DNA of 5,651 nucleotides from assembly GCA_937907705.1 (NCBI GenBank), contig CALCVP010000009.1:1-5651 (forward strand), given 5' to 3'. The notes below the pieces were generated by a model, which was given only the letters and a program-made list of their open reading frames with translations, had not been told where the DNA came from and ran no database searches. Source of the stretch: an uncultured Prevotella sp. GTDB taxonomy: Bacteria; Bacteroidota; Bacteroidia; Bacteroidales; Bacteroidaceae. A program made the translations under genes and the position numbers. Of the stretch, positions 1 to 5,651 are shown piece after piece (the first letter of the stretch is position 1; each line of letters opens with the position of its first letter).

Positions 1-3
1 GCT

Positions 4-25
4 GGCAGCGGAAAGCCGCTTAGCC
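4..25. other. Small hairpin downstream of the dksA-like gene
   Basis: A perfect 5-bp stem (AGCGG at 7-11, CCGCT at 16-20) encloses the loop AAAG. Three further pairs (GGC at 4-6 with GCC at 23-25) can stack on it across a 2-nt bulge. It lies about 30 bp past the dksA-like stop codon. On the plus strand it is followed by TTTATCTC, a poor T-tract; on the minus strand the tail runs out of the window. It could be a weak terminator or a structure in the leader of the next gene. The 53 bp from 1 to 53 show no start codon for a following minus-strand gene. Confidence 0.35.
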
Positions 26-53
26 TTTATCTCAAATTTTAACGAACTATTGT

Positions 54-434
54 TTAATGCTTTCTGGCATTTTTTGATGCCACACTCAATGTTGCATGAG
101 GCACAGCCCGTAAACGTTCTTTAGGTATCAGTTCACCCGTCATACGGTCAATGCCATAAGTTTTGTTTTCTATTCTTACCAATGCTGCTTCCAAACCTTG
201 AATGAATTTCTGCTGGCGACTAGCCAACTGTATCAGTTCTTCTTTTGATTGTGTAGCACTGCCCTCCTCCAGCACCTTGTAAGTAGGTGATGTATCATCA
301 ACATCATTACCGTCTGCATTCATCAAGGAGCGCATCATTTGGGTATAATCACGACGCGCCAAACGCAACTTTTCATTAATAATCGTTCTGAACTCTTCGA
401 GTTCTTCATCACTATAACGTGTTTTTTCTGCCAT
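54..434 (-). CDS. TraR/DksA-family RNA polymerase-binding regulator lacking zinc cysteines
   Basis: This 126-residue cytoplasmic protein belongs to the TraR/DksA family. Members insert a coiled coil into the RNA polymerase secondary channel and, often with ppGpp, change transcription of rRNA and biosynthesis genes. Residues 9-37 and 62-90 look like the two coiled-coil helices. The acidic link between them (D41, D44, D46, D47) resembles the DksA tip. The C-terminal segment 93-121 (YGI-RMTGELIPKERLRAVPHATL) is the zinc-finger fold region. The four positions with C4 spacing (x2, x17, x2) are D96, T99, S117 and S120, and the protein contains no cysteine at all. I chose the start at 434 because MAEKTRYSDEELEEF matches the usual Bacteroidales start. 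An in-frame ATG at 482 would add 16 hydrophobic residues (MGICRFLLIVFLKITN) that look like translated leader and would run through the upstream inverted repeat. No Shine-Dalgarno is seen. It lies 88 bp after ileS and is probably co-transcribed with it. Whether it is the true DksA orthologue is not shown by sequence alone. Confidence 0.9.
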   Translation of the reverse strand: MAEKTRYSDEELEEFRTIINEKLRLARRDYTQMMRSLMNADGNDVDDTSPTYKVLEEGSATQSKEELIQLASRQQKFIQGLEAALVRIENKTYGIDRMTGELIPKERLRAVPHATLSVASKNARKH

Positions 435-462
435 ATTAGTTATTTTAAGAAAAACAATTAAT

Positions 463-510
463 AAGAACCTGCAAATGCCCAAAGAATTTATCCAGCATTT
501 ACGGGTTCTT
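463..510 (-). promoter_or_regulatory. Long imperfect inverted repeat between ileS and the dksA-like gene
   Basis: Two 16-nt arms (463-478 and 495-510) are complementary at 14 positions, with one G-U wobble and one A-C mismatch in the minus-strand RNA. A 16-nt loop separates them. The hairpin begins 12 nt after the ileS stop and ends 28 nt before the dksA-like ATG. The minus-strand sequence after it is ATTAATTG then TTTTTCTT, so a T-rich tract starts about 7 nt past the stem. That is looser than in a canonical terminator. It could be a partial terminator or attenuator that lowers dksA expression relative to ileS, an RNA-processing site, or a 3'-end stabiliser for the ileS message. No convincing TAnnTTTG promoter for dksA is seen in the gap. 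Confidence 0.6.
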
Positions 511-522
511 TATTATTAGGAA

Positions 523-3500
523 TTAGTTATTTTTAGCAACTGTAATATTTGCATTAAAATCATCAAAATTAACTTTTTCCCCATCATTTGGAGTAAGGTT
601 AATGGCATCTGCCAGTACTTGTCCCTTAATATAGTCTTCGTACCCTTCAATGGCTGCTGCTATCTGCTCATTAGGCGAAACCGTAACATTGATGCGGTCT
701 GTTATCTCTAATCCTCCTTCTTTACGCAAATTCTGAATACGATTAATCAATTCACGGGCCATGCCTTCTTTGCGCAGTTCATCATTCAGTTCCACCTCAA
801 GTGCAACGGTAAGATTACCATCATTGGCTACAAGCCAGCCTGGAATATCTTCACTAATAATCTCTACGTCAGCTGCCTCTACTACTGCCTCTTGACCGTC
901 AATATTCAGTGTAATAGTGCCAGTCTGCTCCAAAGCTGTAATTTCGTCTTGACTCAAAGCATTCATACGAATAGCAATACCTTTCATCAATTTACCGAAC
1001 TTTTTGCCCATAGTACGGAAATTGCACTTTACTTTCTTTATCAACACACCTGTGCCTTCCACGAACTTGAGATCCTTTACGTTGACCTCATTTTCTATTA
1101 ATTGTTTTACAGCCTCTATATGTTTGCGCTGTTCTTCACTAGTAGCAGGTATCATGATGCACTGTAATGGCTGGCGCACTTTTATATTTACTTTACGGCG
1201 AAGAGCCAATACCATAGATGTAATTTTCTGAGCCATCTCCATACGAGCCTCCAAATCTGTGTCTATCAGTGTTTCGTCAGCTACAGGATATTTTGTAAGG
1301 TGTACAGACACAGTATTATCGCGACCTGTGTTTTTTACCAAATCCATATAGAGCTGGTCTGCATAGAAGGGTGAGAATGGTGCCAACAGTTTTGCTACTG
1401 TCTCCAGACAAGTATAAAGGGTCTGATAGGCAGATAGTTTGTCTACACTCATTTCTTTGCCCCAAAAGCGTTTGCGGTTTAGACGCACATACCAATTGCT
1501 GAGATCATCATTGACAAATGCATCCAGCAAGCGACCAGCTTTAGTAGGTTCATAATCAGCAAGAGCACTGTCCATTGCCTTTACCAAGCTGTTTAGTTCA
1601 GACAATATCCAGCGGTCAATCTCAGGGCGTTCCTTCAATGCCACATCTGTCTGAGAATAATCGAAACCATCTACATTGGCATAAAGACTAAAGAAAGAGT
1701 ATGTGTTATACAAGGTGCCAAAGAACTTCCGTCTTACTTCATCCACCCCATTGGGGTCAAACTTCAAGTTGTCCCAAGGTGCCGAATTGGTAAGCATATA
1801 GAAGCGTACGGCATCAGTACCATACTGTTCTAAGGCCTTGAATGGGTCAACAGCGTTGCCCAAGCGCTTACTCATCTTATTACCCTTGGCATCTAGTACC
1901 AACCCGCTGGAAATAACATTTTTAAAGGCCACGCTGTCAAAAATCATCGTAGCAATGGCATGAAGCGTAAAGAACCATCCACGTGTTTGATCTACGCCTT
2001 CGTTGATAAAGTCAGCAGGAAATGCCAAACCCTTTTCTATGGAATCTGCGTTCTCAAACGGATAATGAATCTGAGCGTAAGGCATGCTACCTGAATCAAA
2101 CCATACATCTATAAGATCGGTTTCGCGCTTCATAGGCTTACCTGTTTCACTACACAAGATTATGTTGTCTACATAAGGACGGTGCATGTCTATACGGTCA
2201 TAATTAGCTTGGGAATAATCTCCAGGCACAAAACCTTTGTCCTTCAATGGGTTACTCTTCATGAAACCGGCAGCTACACTCTTTTCAATTTCATCATTCA
2301 GTTCTTGCAAAGAACCTATGCAGAGTTCATGTCCGTCTTCATCACGCCAAATAGGAAGAGGCGTACCCCAAAAACGTGAACGACTCAAGTTCCAATCATT
2401 CAGGTTTTCCAACCAGTTGCCAAAACGTCCCGTACCCGTACTTTCAGGTTTCCAATTGATAGTCTTGTTCAATTCGACCATGCGGGCTTTACAAGCTGTA
2501 GAACGAATAAACCAGCTATCAAGAGGATAATATAAAATAGGCTTGTCGGTACGCCAGCAATGAGGATAATTATGTACATGTTTCTCTATCTTAAATGCTT
2601 TGTTCTCGCTCTTAAGATCCATGCAGATGGAAATATCCAAAGTTTCATCCTTGTCTGTAAGCTTCTCATCGTAAGCGTTCTTTACATATCGGCCTGCATA
2701 CTTATTCCAAGCCTCTACATTAACGTATTTACTTACAAAATTTGGGTCAAGATCTTCTATTACGTAATACTTTCCTTCAAGATCCACTACTGGGCGATGT
2801 TCTCCCTTTTTGTTTATAAGCACAATAGGTGGTACGCCTGCCTTTTTGGCTACAAAAGCATCATCAGCGCCAAAGTTAGGAGCAATATGTACGATGCCAG
2901 TACCGTCGTCAGTAGTTACATAATCACCGGCAATTACCCTGAATGCACCTTCAGTAAGAGGCTTTATCATAGGCAAAAGTTGCTTGTACTTCATGCCTAC
3001 CAAATCAGTACCTTTATAGTGGCCTACTATTTTATAAGGTACTACCTTATCACCTTTTTTATAGTTTTCCAAAGCTACTTTTGCACCTTTGGAATTAAGA
3101 TAAGCAGACAGGCGTGCCTCTGCCAGCACCACGGTTTCAGGCTCTGCGGTATAAGGGTTATAAGTTTGCACGGCCACGTAATCGATCTTAGGGCCAACAC
3201 ATAAAGCTGAGTTCGCTGCAAGTGTCCAAGGTGTAGTGGTCCAAGCCAAGAAATAAGGTTTCCCCCATGCTGTCATCTCAGGTTTGGAATCCAACATTTC
3301 AAACTGAGCGGTAACAGTAGTGTCTTTCACATCGCGATAGCAACCAGGCTGGTTCAACTCATGACTTGAAAGGCCTGTGCCAGCTGCTGGCGAATAAGGT
3401 TGGATTGTATAGCCTTTATAAAGCAACCCTTTCTTGTAGAATTGTTTCAAAAGCCACCACAAGGTCTCTATATACTTATTGTCATAAGTAATGTAAGGAT

Positions 3501-3957
3501 GGTCAAGATCCACCCAATAGCCCATTTTTTCTGTAAGAGAGCGCCACTCAGCAGTAAATTTCATGACATTCTGACGGCATTTTTTATTATAGTCTTCTAC
3601 AGAAATATATTTTTTTGATTCTTTATTATCAATATCAGCCTTAGTAATGCCTAACTCTTTTTCTACGCCTAACTCTACTGGCAATCCATGGGTATCCCAA
3701 CCTGCCTTGCGGTGTACTTGGTATCCCTTCATCGTCTTGTAGCGGTTAAACGTATCTTTGATTGTACGAGCTAAGACATGATGTATGCCCGGATGTCCAT
3801 TTGCAGAAGGAGGACCTTCAAAGAATATAAACTGCGGACAGCCTTCACGCTCTGTTATCGATTTGTGAAACACATCATTTTTGTTCCACTCTTTCAGCAC
3901 ACTTTCATTGGTCTCTGTAAGATTCAAGCCCTTGTGCTCGGCAAATTTATTGGCCAT
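523..3957 (-). CDS. ileS: Isoleucyl-tRNA synthetase, eukaryote-like type (IleRS2)
   Basis: This 1144-residue cytoplasmic class I synthetase activates isoleucine with ATP and charges tRNA-Ile. In the Rossmann fold, the HIGH position reads GIHH (residues 57-60, within SANGHPGIHHV) and the second signature is KMSKR (694-698). The CP1 editing domain, which clears mischarged Val-tRNA-Ile, lies at about 200-430. It has the Thr-rich WTTTPWTL (239-246) and GTGIVHIAP (352-360), followed by Asp365/Asp366 near the expected editing aspartate. Other family landmarks are HCWR (466-469), SRSRFWGTPLPIW (525-537), GVDQTRGW (654-661) and an anticodon-binding helical domain at about 760-930. The C-terminal part is long and lacks the Cys-rich zinc site typical of shorter bacterial IleRS1. 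Length and motifs fit IleRS2, the form linked to natural mupirocin tolerance. The start MANKFAEHKGLNLTETNESVLKEW matches the family N-terminus; its upstream region is AT-rich without a Shine-Dalgarno. The gene is complete with no frameshift and is divergent from mnmE. Confidence 0.97.
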   Translation of the reverse strand: MANKFAEHKGLNLTETNESVLKEWNKNDVFHKSITEREGCPQFIFFEGPPSANGHPGIHHVLARTIKDTFNRYKTMKGYQVHRKAGWDTHGLPVELGVEKELGITKADIDNKESKKYISVEDYNKKCRQNVMKFTAEWRSLTEKMGYWVDLDHPYITYDNKYIETLWWLLKQFYKKGLLYKGYTIQPYSPAAGTGLSSHELNQPGCYRDVKDTTVTAQFEMLDSKPEMTAWGKPYFLAWTTTPWTLAANSALCVGPKIDYVAVQTYNPYTAEPETVVLAEARLSAYLNSKGAKVALENYKKGDKVVPYKIVGHYKGTDLVGMKYKQLLPMIKPLTEGAFRVIAGDYVTTDDGTGIVHIAPNFGADDAFVAKKAGVPPIVLINKKGEHRPVVDLEGKYYVIEDLDPNFVSKYVNVEAWNKYAGRYVKNAYDEKLTDKDETLDISICMDLKSENKAFKIEKHVHNYPHCWRTDKPILYYPLDSWFIRSTACKARMVELNKTINWKPESTGTGRFGNWLENLNDWNLSRSRFWGTPLPIWRDEDGHELCIGSLQELNDEIEKSVAAGFMKSNPLKDKGFVPGDYSQANYDRIDMHRPYVDNIILCSETGKPMKRETDLIDVWFDSGSMPYAQIHYPFENADSIEKGLAFPADFINEGVDQTRGWFFTLHAIATMIFDSVAFKNVISSGLVLDAKGNKMSKRLGNAVDPFKALEQYGTDAVRFYMLTNSAPWDNLKFDPNGVDEVRRKFFGTLYNTYSFFSLYANVDGFDYSQTDVALKERPEIDRWILSELNSLVKAMDSALADYEPTKAGRLLDAFVNDDLSNWYVRLNRKRFWGKEMSVDKLSAYQTLYTCLETVAKLLAPFSPFYADQLYMDLVKNTGRDNTVSVHLTKYPVADETLIDTDLEARMEMAQKITSMVLALRRKVNIKVRQPLQCIMIPATSEEQRKHIEAVKQLIENEVNVKDLKFVEGTGVLIKKVKCNFRTMGKKFGKLMKGIAIRMNALSQDEITALEQTGTITLNIDGQEAVVEAADVEIISEDIPGWLVANDGNLTVALEVELNDELRKEGMARELINRIQNLRKEGGLEITDRINVTVSPNEQIAAAIEGYEDYIKGQVLADAINLTPNDGEKVNFDDFNANITVAKNN

Positions 3958-4054
3958 ATAGATATATTTGTTTATATTTTACATTCTCATACCGCATCTT
4001 TATTATGCAATGACACAACCAATCTGCGATATTTCCATTACTTATTTTGGTCGG

Positions 4055-4086
4055 CAAAGTTATATAAAATCAATGTAAAAAACGAA
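4055..4086 (-). promoter_or_regulatory. Putative ileS promoter, Bacteroidota type
   Basis: Read on the minus strand, 4062 to 4055 is TAACTTTG, an exact match to the Bacteroidota -7 element TAnnTTTG. A weak -33 candidate, TTCG (4083-4086, consensus TTTG), sits 20 bp upstream. Transcription would start near 4048, giving an AT-rich leader of about 90 nt before the ileS ATG. The leader has one weak hairpin (GCAT/ATGC at 3994-4008) and no T-box or other riboswitch that I recognise. The call rests on the -7 match and its position. Confidence 0.55.
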
Positions 4087-4123
4087 TAAATTAAAAAGAA
4101 TAACGCATTTACACCTTAACGAG

Positions 4124-4140
4124 TTCTTCATAAAGAAGAA
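4124..4140. repeat. Perfect 6-bp inverted repeat in the mnmE promoter spacer
   Basis: TTCTTC (4124-4129) and GAAGAA (4135-4140) are perfect inverted copies around ATAAA. The palindrome fills most of the space between the expected -33 region and the -7 element of the mnmE promoter, ending 6 bp before it. The position suits an operator bound by a dimeric repressor. A chance palindrome in AT-rich DNA is also plausible, since the arms are short and low in complexity. Confidence 0.3.
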
Positions 4141-4146
4141 AATCAT

Positions 4147-4154
4147 TACTTTTG
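4147..4154 (+). promoter_or_regulatory. Putative mnmE promoter (-7 element)
   Basis: TACTTTTG is an exact match to the Bacteroidota -7 consensus TAnnTTTG. It lies 28 bp before the mnmE ATG, which predicts a leader of about 20 nt (start near 4161). No good TTTG is found at -33; the spot about 20 bp upstream reads GTTC (4123-4126). The leader (ATTTATAATTTGATTTTAAAGA) is AT-rich without a Shine-Dalgarno, as is usual in this phylum. This element and the ileS one point outward from a shared 225-bp gap. Confidence 0.55.
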
Positions 4155-4182
4155 CAAGAGATTTATAATTTGATTTTAAAGA

Positions 4183-5580
4183 ATGAACACTCAAGACACT
4201 ATTTGCGCCATCGCGACTGCACAAGGTGGCGCCATAGGTATTATACGCGTATCAGGAAAAGACGCATTAGCTATTTGCGACCGTATATTCAAGCCATTAG
4301 GTAGCAACAGACAGCCTCTTTGCCAAAGAGCGCCCTACACCATTGCTTTTGGACGCCTAGAAGACAGCAATGGCTCTGCAATAGATGAGGTATTGGCCAG
4401 CGTTTTCATAGCTCCTCATTCCTATACGGGAGAGGACTCTATAGAACTGTCATGCCACGGTTCTACCTATATTCTACAACGCGTCATGCAACTACTTGTG
4501 GAAAATGGCGCGCGACCTGCAGGACCTGGCGAATACACGCAACGAGCTTTTCTGAACGGAAAGATGGATTTAAGTCAGGCAGAAGCTGTGGCCGACCTTA
4601 TTGCATCCAACTCTGCTGCTGCCCACCACATGGCCATGAGCCAAATGAAAGGTTCTTTTAGCAAAAAGCTAAAAGATTTACGCGGCAAGTTGCTGCATAT
4701 CACTTCCCTATTGGAGCTGGAACTTGATTTTTCTGACCATGAAGAACTGGAATTTGCAGACAGAAGCAAACTGTGTCACCTTGCAGAACAGACAAAAATG
4801 GCAATAGAAGAACTTGCACAATCTTTCAAATTGGGCAATGCCATCAAGAACGGCATTCCCATAGCAATTATAGGTGAAACCAATGCAGGCAAGTCAACCT
4901 TGCTTAACCTGTTAGTGGGCGAGGAAAAAGCCATCGTCAGCACCATTCACGGTACCACACGCGACACCATAGAAGACGTCATGAACATTGACGGGACAAA
5001 TTACCGCTTCATCGACACTGCTGGCATCCGAGACACCAAGGACATAATTGAGAAAATAGGCATTGAACGCTCTCTACAAAAAATTAAGCAAGCCGAAGCC
5101 GTTTTTCTCATAATTGACGTTACCGATGCTGAAAGCCAGCTCAAGGAAATGTCCAATAAGGTTTTACCGCTGTGCAAAGACAAACATATCTTCGTCATTT
5201 TCAACAAGACGGATCTTGTCCCTTCATTCATTCCATCCCTACCATCCTGCTTTCCTAAAGACACTATCTGCATCAACATGTCAGCAAAATTAGGAAAAGG
5301 CAGTGATACTTTACACCATGCGCTTACTTCTACTTTTGGGCAAATATTACAGACCGATAATACCGTTATCGTAAGCAATATCCGCCACTACAATGCGCTT
5401 CATGCCGCCATTAAGGCGATTTCAAGAGTACAAAAAGGCTTGCAGATTCATCTATCATCAGACATCATCAGTCTTGACCTTCGCGATTGCCTTTTCTACC
5501 TTGCAGAAATTACCGGCAGCGAAATTACAACAGACGAAGTATTGGGAAATATCTTCAAACATTTCTGCATCGGCAAGTGA
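4183..5580 (+). CDS. mnmE: tRNA modification GTPase MnmE (TrmE/ThdF)
   Basis: This 465-residue protein works with MnmG to install the aminomethyl or carboxymethylaminomethyl group on C5 of wobble uridine U34 in several tRNAs, using a tetrahydrofolate one-carbon unit. The N-terminal folate-binding domain (about 1-122) carries ELSCHG (88-93) and GPGEYTQRAFLNGKMDL (114-130). A helical domain follows and is interrupted by the G domain (about 220-380). The G domain has the P-loop GETNAGKS (231-238) with the K-loop Asn234, TTRD (258-261), DTAG (278-281), NKTD (341-344) and SAK (367-369). Glu290, nine residues after the DTAG Gly, occupies the place of the catalytic glutamate (E282 in E. coli). The protein ends in the family-defining CIGK with Cys462. 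The length is close to the usual 450-465. The start MNTQDTICAIATAQG is the canonical N-terminus. All key residues are present, so the gene looks fully functional. It stands alone between its own promoter and terminator. Confidence 0.98.
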   Translation: MNTQDTICAIATAQGGAIGIIRVSGKDALAICDRIFKPLGSNRQPLCQRAPYTIAFGRLEDSNGSAIDEVLASVFIAPHSYTGEDSIELSCHGSTYILQRVMQLLVENGARPAGPGEYTQRAFLNGKMDLSQAEAVADLIASNSAAAHHMAMSQMKGSFSKKLKDLRGKLLHITSLLELELDFSDHEELEFADRSKLCHLAEQTKMAIEELAQSFKLGNAIKNGIPIAIIGETNAGKSTLLNLLVGEEKAIVSTIHGTTRDTIEDVMNIDGTNYRFIDTAGIRDTKDIIEKIGIERSLQKIKQAEAVFLIIDVTDAESQLKEMSNKVLPLCKDKHIFVIFNKTDLVPSFIPSLPSCFPKDTICINMSAKLGKGSDTLHHALTSTFGQILQTDNTVIVSNIRHYNALHAAIKAISRVQKGLQIHLSSDIISLDLRDCLFYLAEITGSEITTDEVLGNIFKHFCIGK

Positions 5581-5588
5581 TTGCCGAT
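5569..5588 (+). other. Perfect hairpin with the mnmE stop codon in its loop
   Basis: ATCGGCAA (5569-5576) and TTGCCGAT (5581-5588) are perfect 8-bp inverted copies around GTGA (5577-5580). The loop contains the TGA stop and, as RNA, fits the stable GNRA tetraloop class. The stem's left arm encodes the last residues of the CIGK motif. No T-tract follows, so it is not a terminator by itself; the real terminator lies 35 bp further on. It may stabilise the 3' end or affect termination of translation, or be a by-product of coding sequence. Confidence 0.55.
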
Positions 5589-5622
5589 TACAAACACTCA
5601 ACAAATCTCACATTCTATAGTT

Positions 5623-5651
5623 AAAGCGCTCACACCGAGCGCTTTTCTTGT
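5623..5651 (+). terminator. Rho-independent terminator of mnmE
   Basis: AAAGCGCTC (5623-5631) pairs perfectly with GAGCGCTTT (5637-5645) over 9 bp around the loop ACACC, followed by TTCTTGT at the window edge. The stem has a GC-rich core and its 3' arm merges into the T-rich tail, as in a typical intrinsic terminator. It starts 42 bp after the mnmE stop and suggests that mnmE is the last or only gene of its transcript. The opposite strand has no T-tract after the stem, so it acts for the plus strand only. Confidence 0.85.

Noticed and set aside
435..482. 16-residue N-terminal extension of the DksA-like protein
   Set aside because: MGICRFLLIVFLKITN could mimic a short membrane segment. The family starts at MAEKTRY, however, and the extension is translated from leader sequence overlapping the inverted repeat.
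2560..3204. Plus-strand 214-codon open frame with a hydrophobic translation, antisense to ileS
   Set aside because: It lies wholly inside the intact ileS gene. Its hydrophobic, Ile/Tyr/Phe-rich composition is what the reverse strand of this coding sequence gives, and no promoter or family motif is seen.
3958..4047. T-box or other riboswitch in the ileS leader
   Set aside because: The leader is only about 90 nt, AT-rich and weakly structured. There is no T-box sequence, specifier loop or terminator pair, and T-box control is not typical of Bacteroidota.
3778..4089. Plus-strand 103-codon open frame crossing the ileS start and the divergent gap
   Set aside because: Half is antisense to the ileS N-terminus, the rest runs through promoter DNA, and no family features are visible.
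4164..4172. TATAATTTG as an alternative mnmE -7 element
   Set aside because: It has three bases between TA and TTTG instead of two and lies only 10 bp before the ATG, leaving almost no leader. The exact match at 4147-4154 fits better.
5001..5378. Minus-strand 125-codon open frame inside mnmE
   Set aside because: It is antisense to the conserved G domain, has no recognisable motif and is best explained as a shadow of the real frame.

Overview
The window looks like a housekeeping stretch of a Bacteroidota chromosome, most likely Bacteroidales. Four things point that way. The isoleucyl-tRNA synthetase is of the long, eukaryote-like type (1144 aa). A short TraR/DksA-type protein starting MAEKTRYSDEELEEF follows it. 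All three genes have AT-rich start regions with no Shine-Dalgarno sequence. Both outward-facing promoters in the central gap have a TAnnTTTG -7 element, the form used by the Bacteroidota primary sigma factor. The genus cannot be fixed from this sequence.

Layout. The left part (54-3957) is on the minus strand: ileS is followed, after an 88-bp gap, by a TraR/DksA-family gene. In related genomes I would expect lspA next, but no start codon for it is visible before the window ends. The ileS-dksA gap holds a strong imperfect inverted repeat (463-510). The centre (3958-4182) is a 225-bp AT-rich divergent promoter region. The right part (4183-5580) is mnmE on the plus strand. A hairpin spans its stop codon and a clear intrinsic terminator lies at 5623-5651.

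Function. IleRS charges tRNA-Ile. MnmE, with its partner MnmG (not in the window), makes the 5-substituted wobble uridine of several tRNAs. The DksA-like protein probably acts on RNA polymerase, as family members do in the stringent response. The set is therefore linked to translation and growth control.

No new multi-gene system is visible. The points most worth a second look are three. The IleRS carries GIHH where class I synthetases usually have HIGH. The DksA-like protein has lost all four zinc-ligand cysteines. Structured RNA elements lie between ileS and dksA and at the mnmE stop codon.
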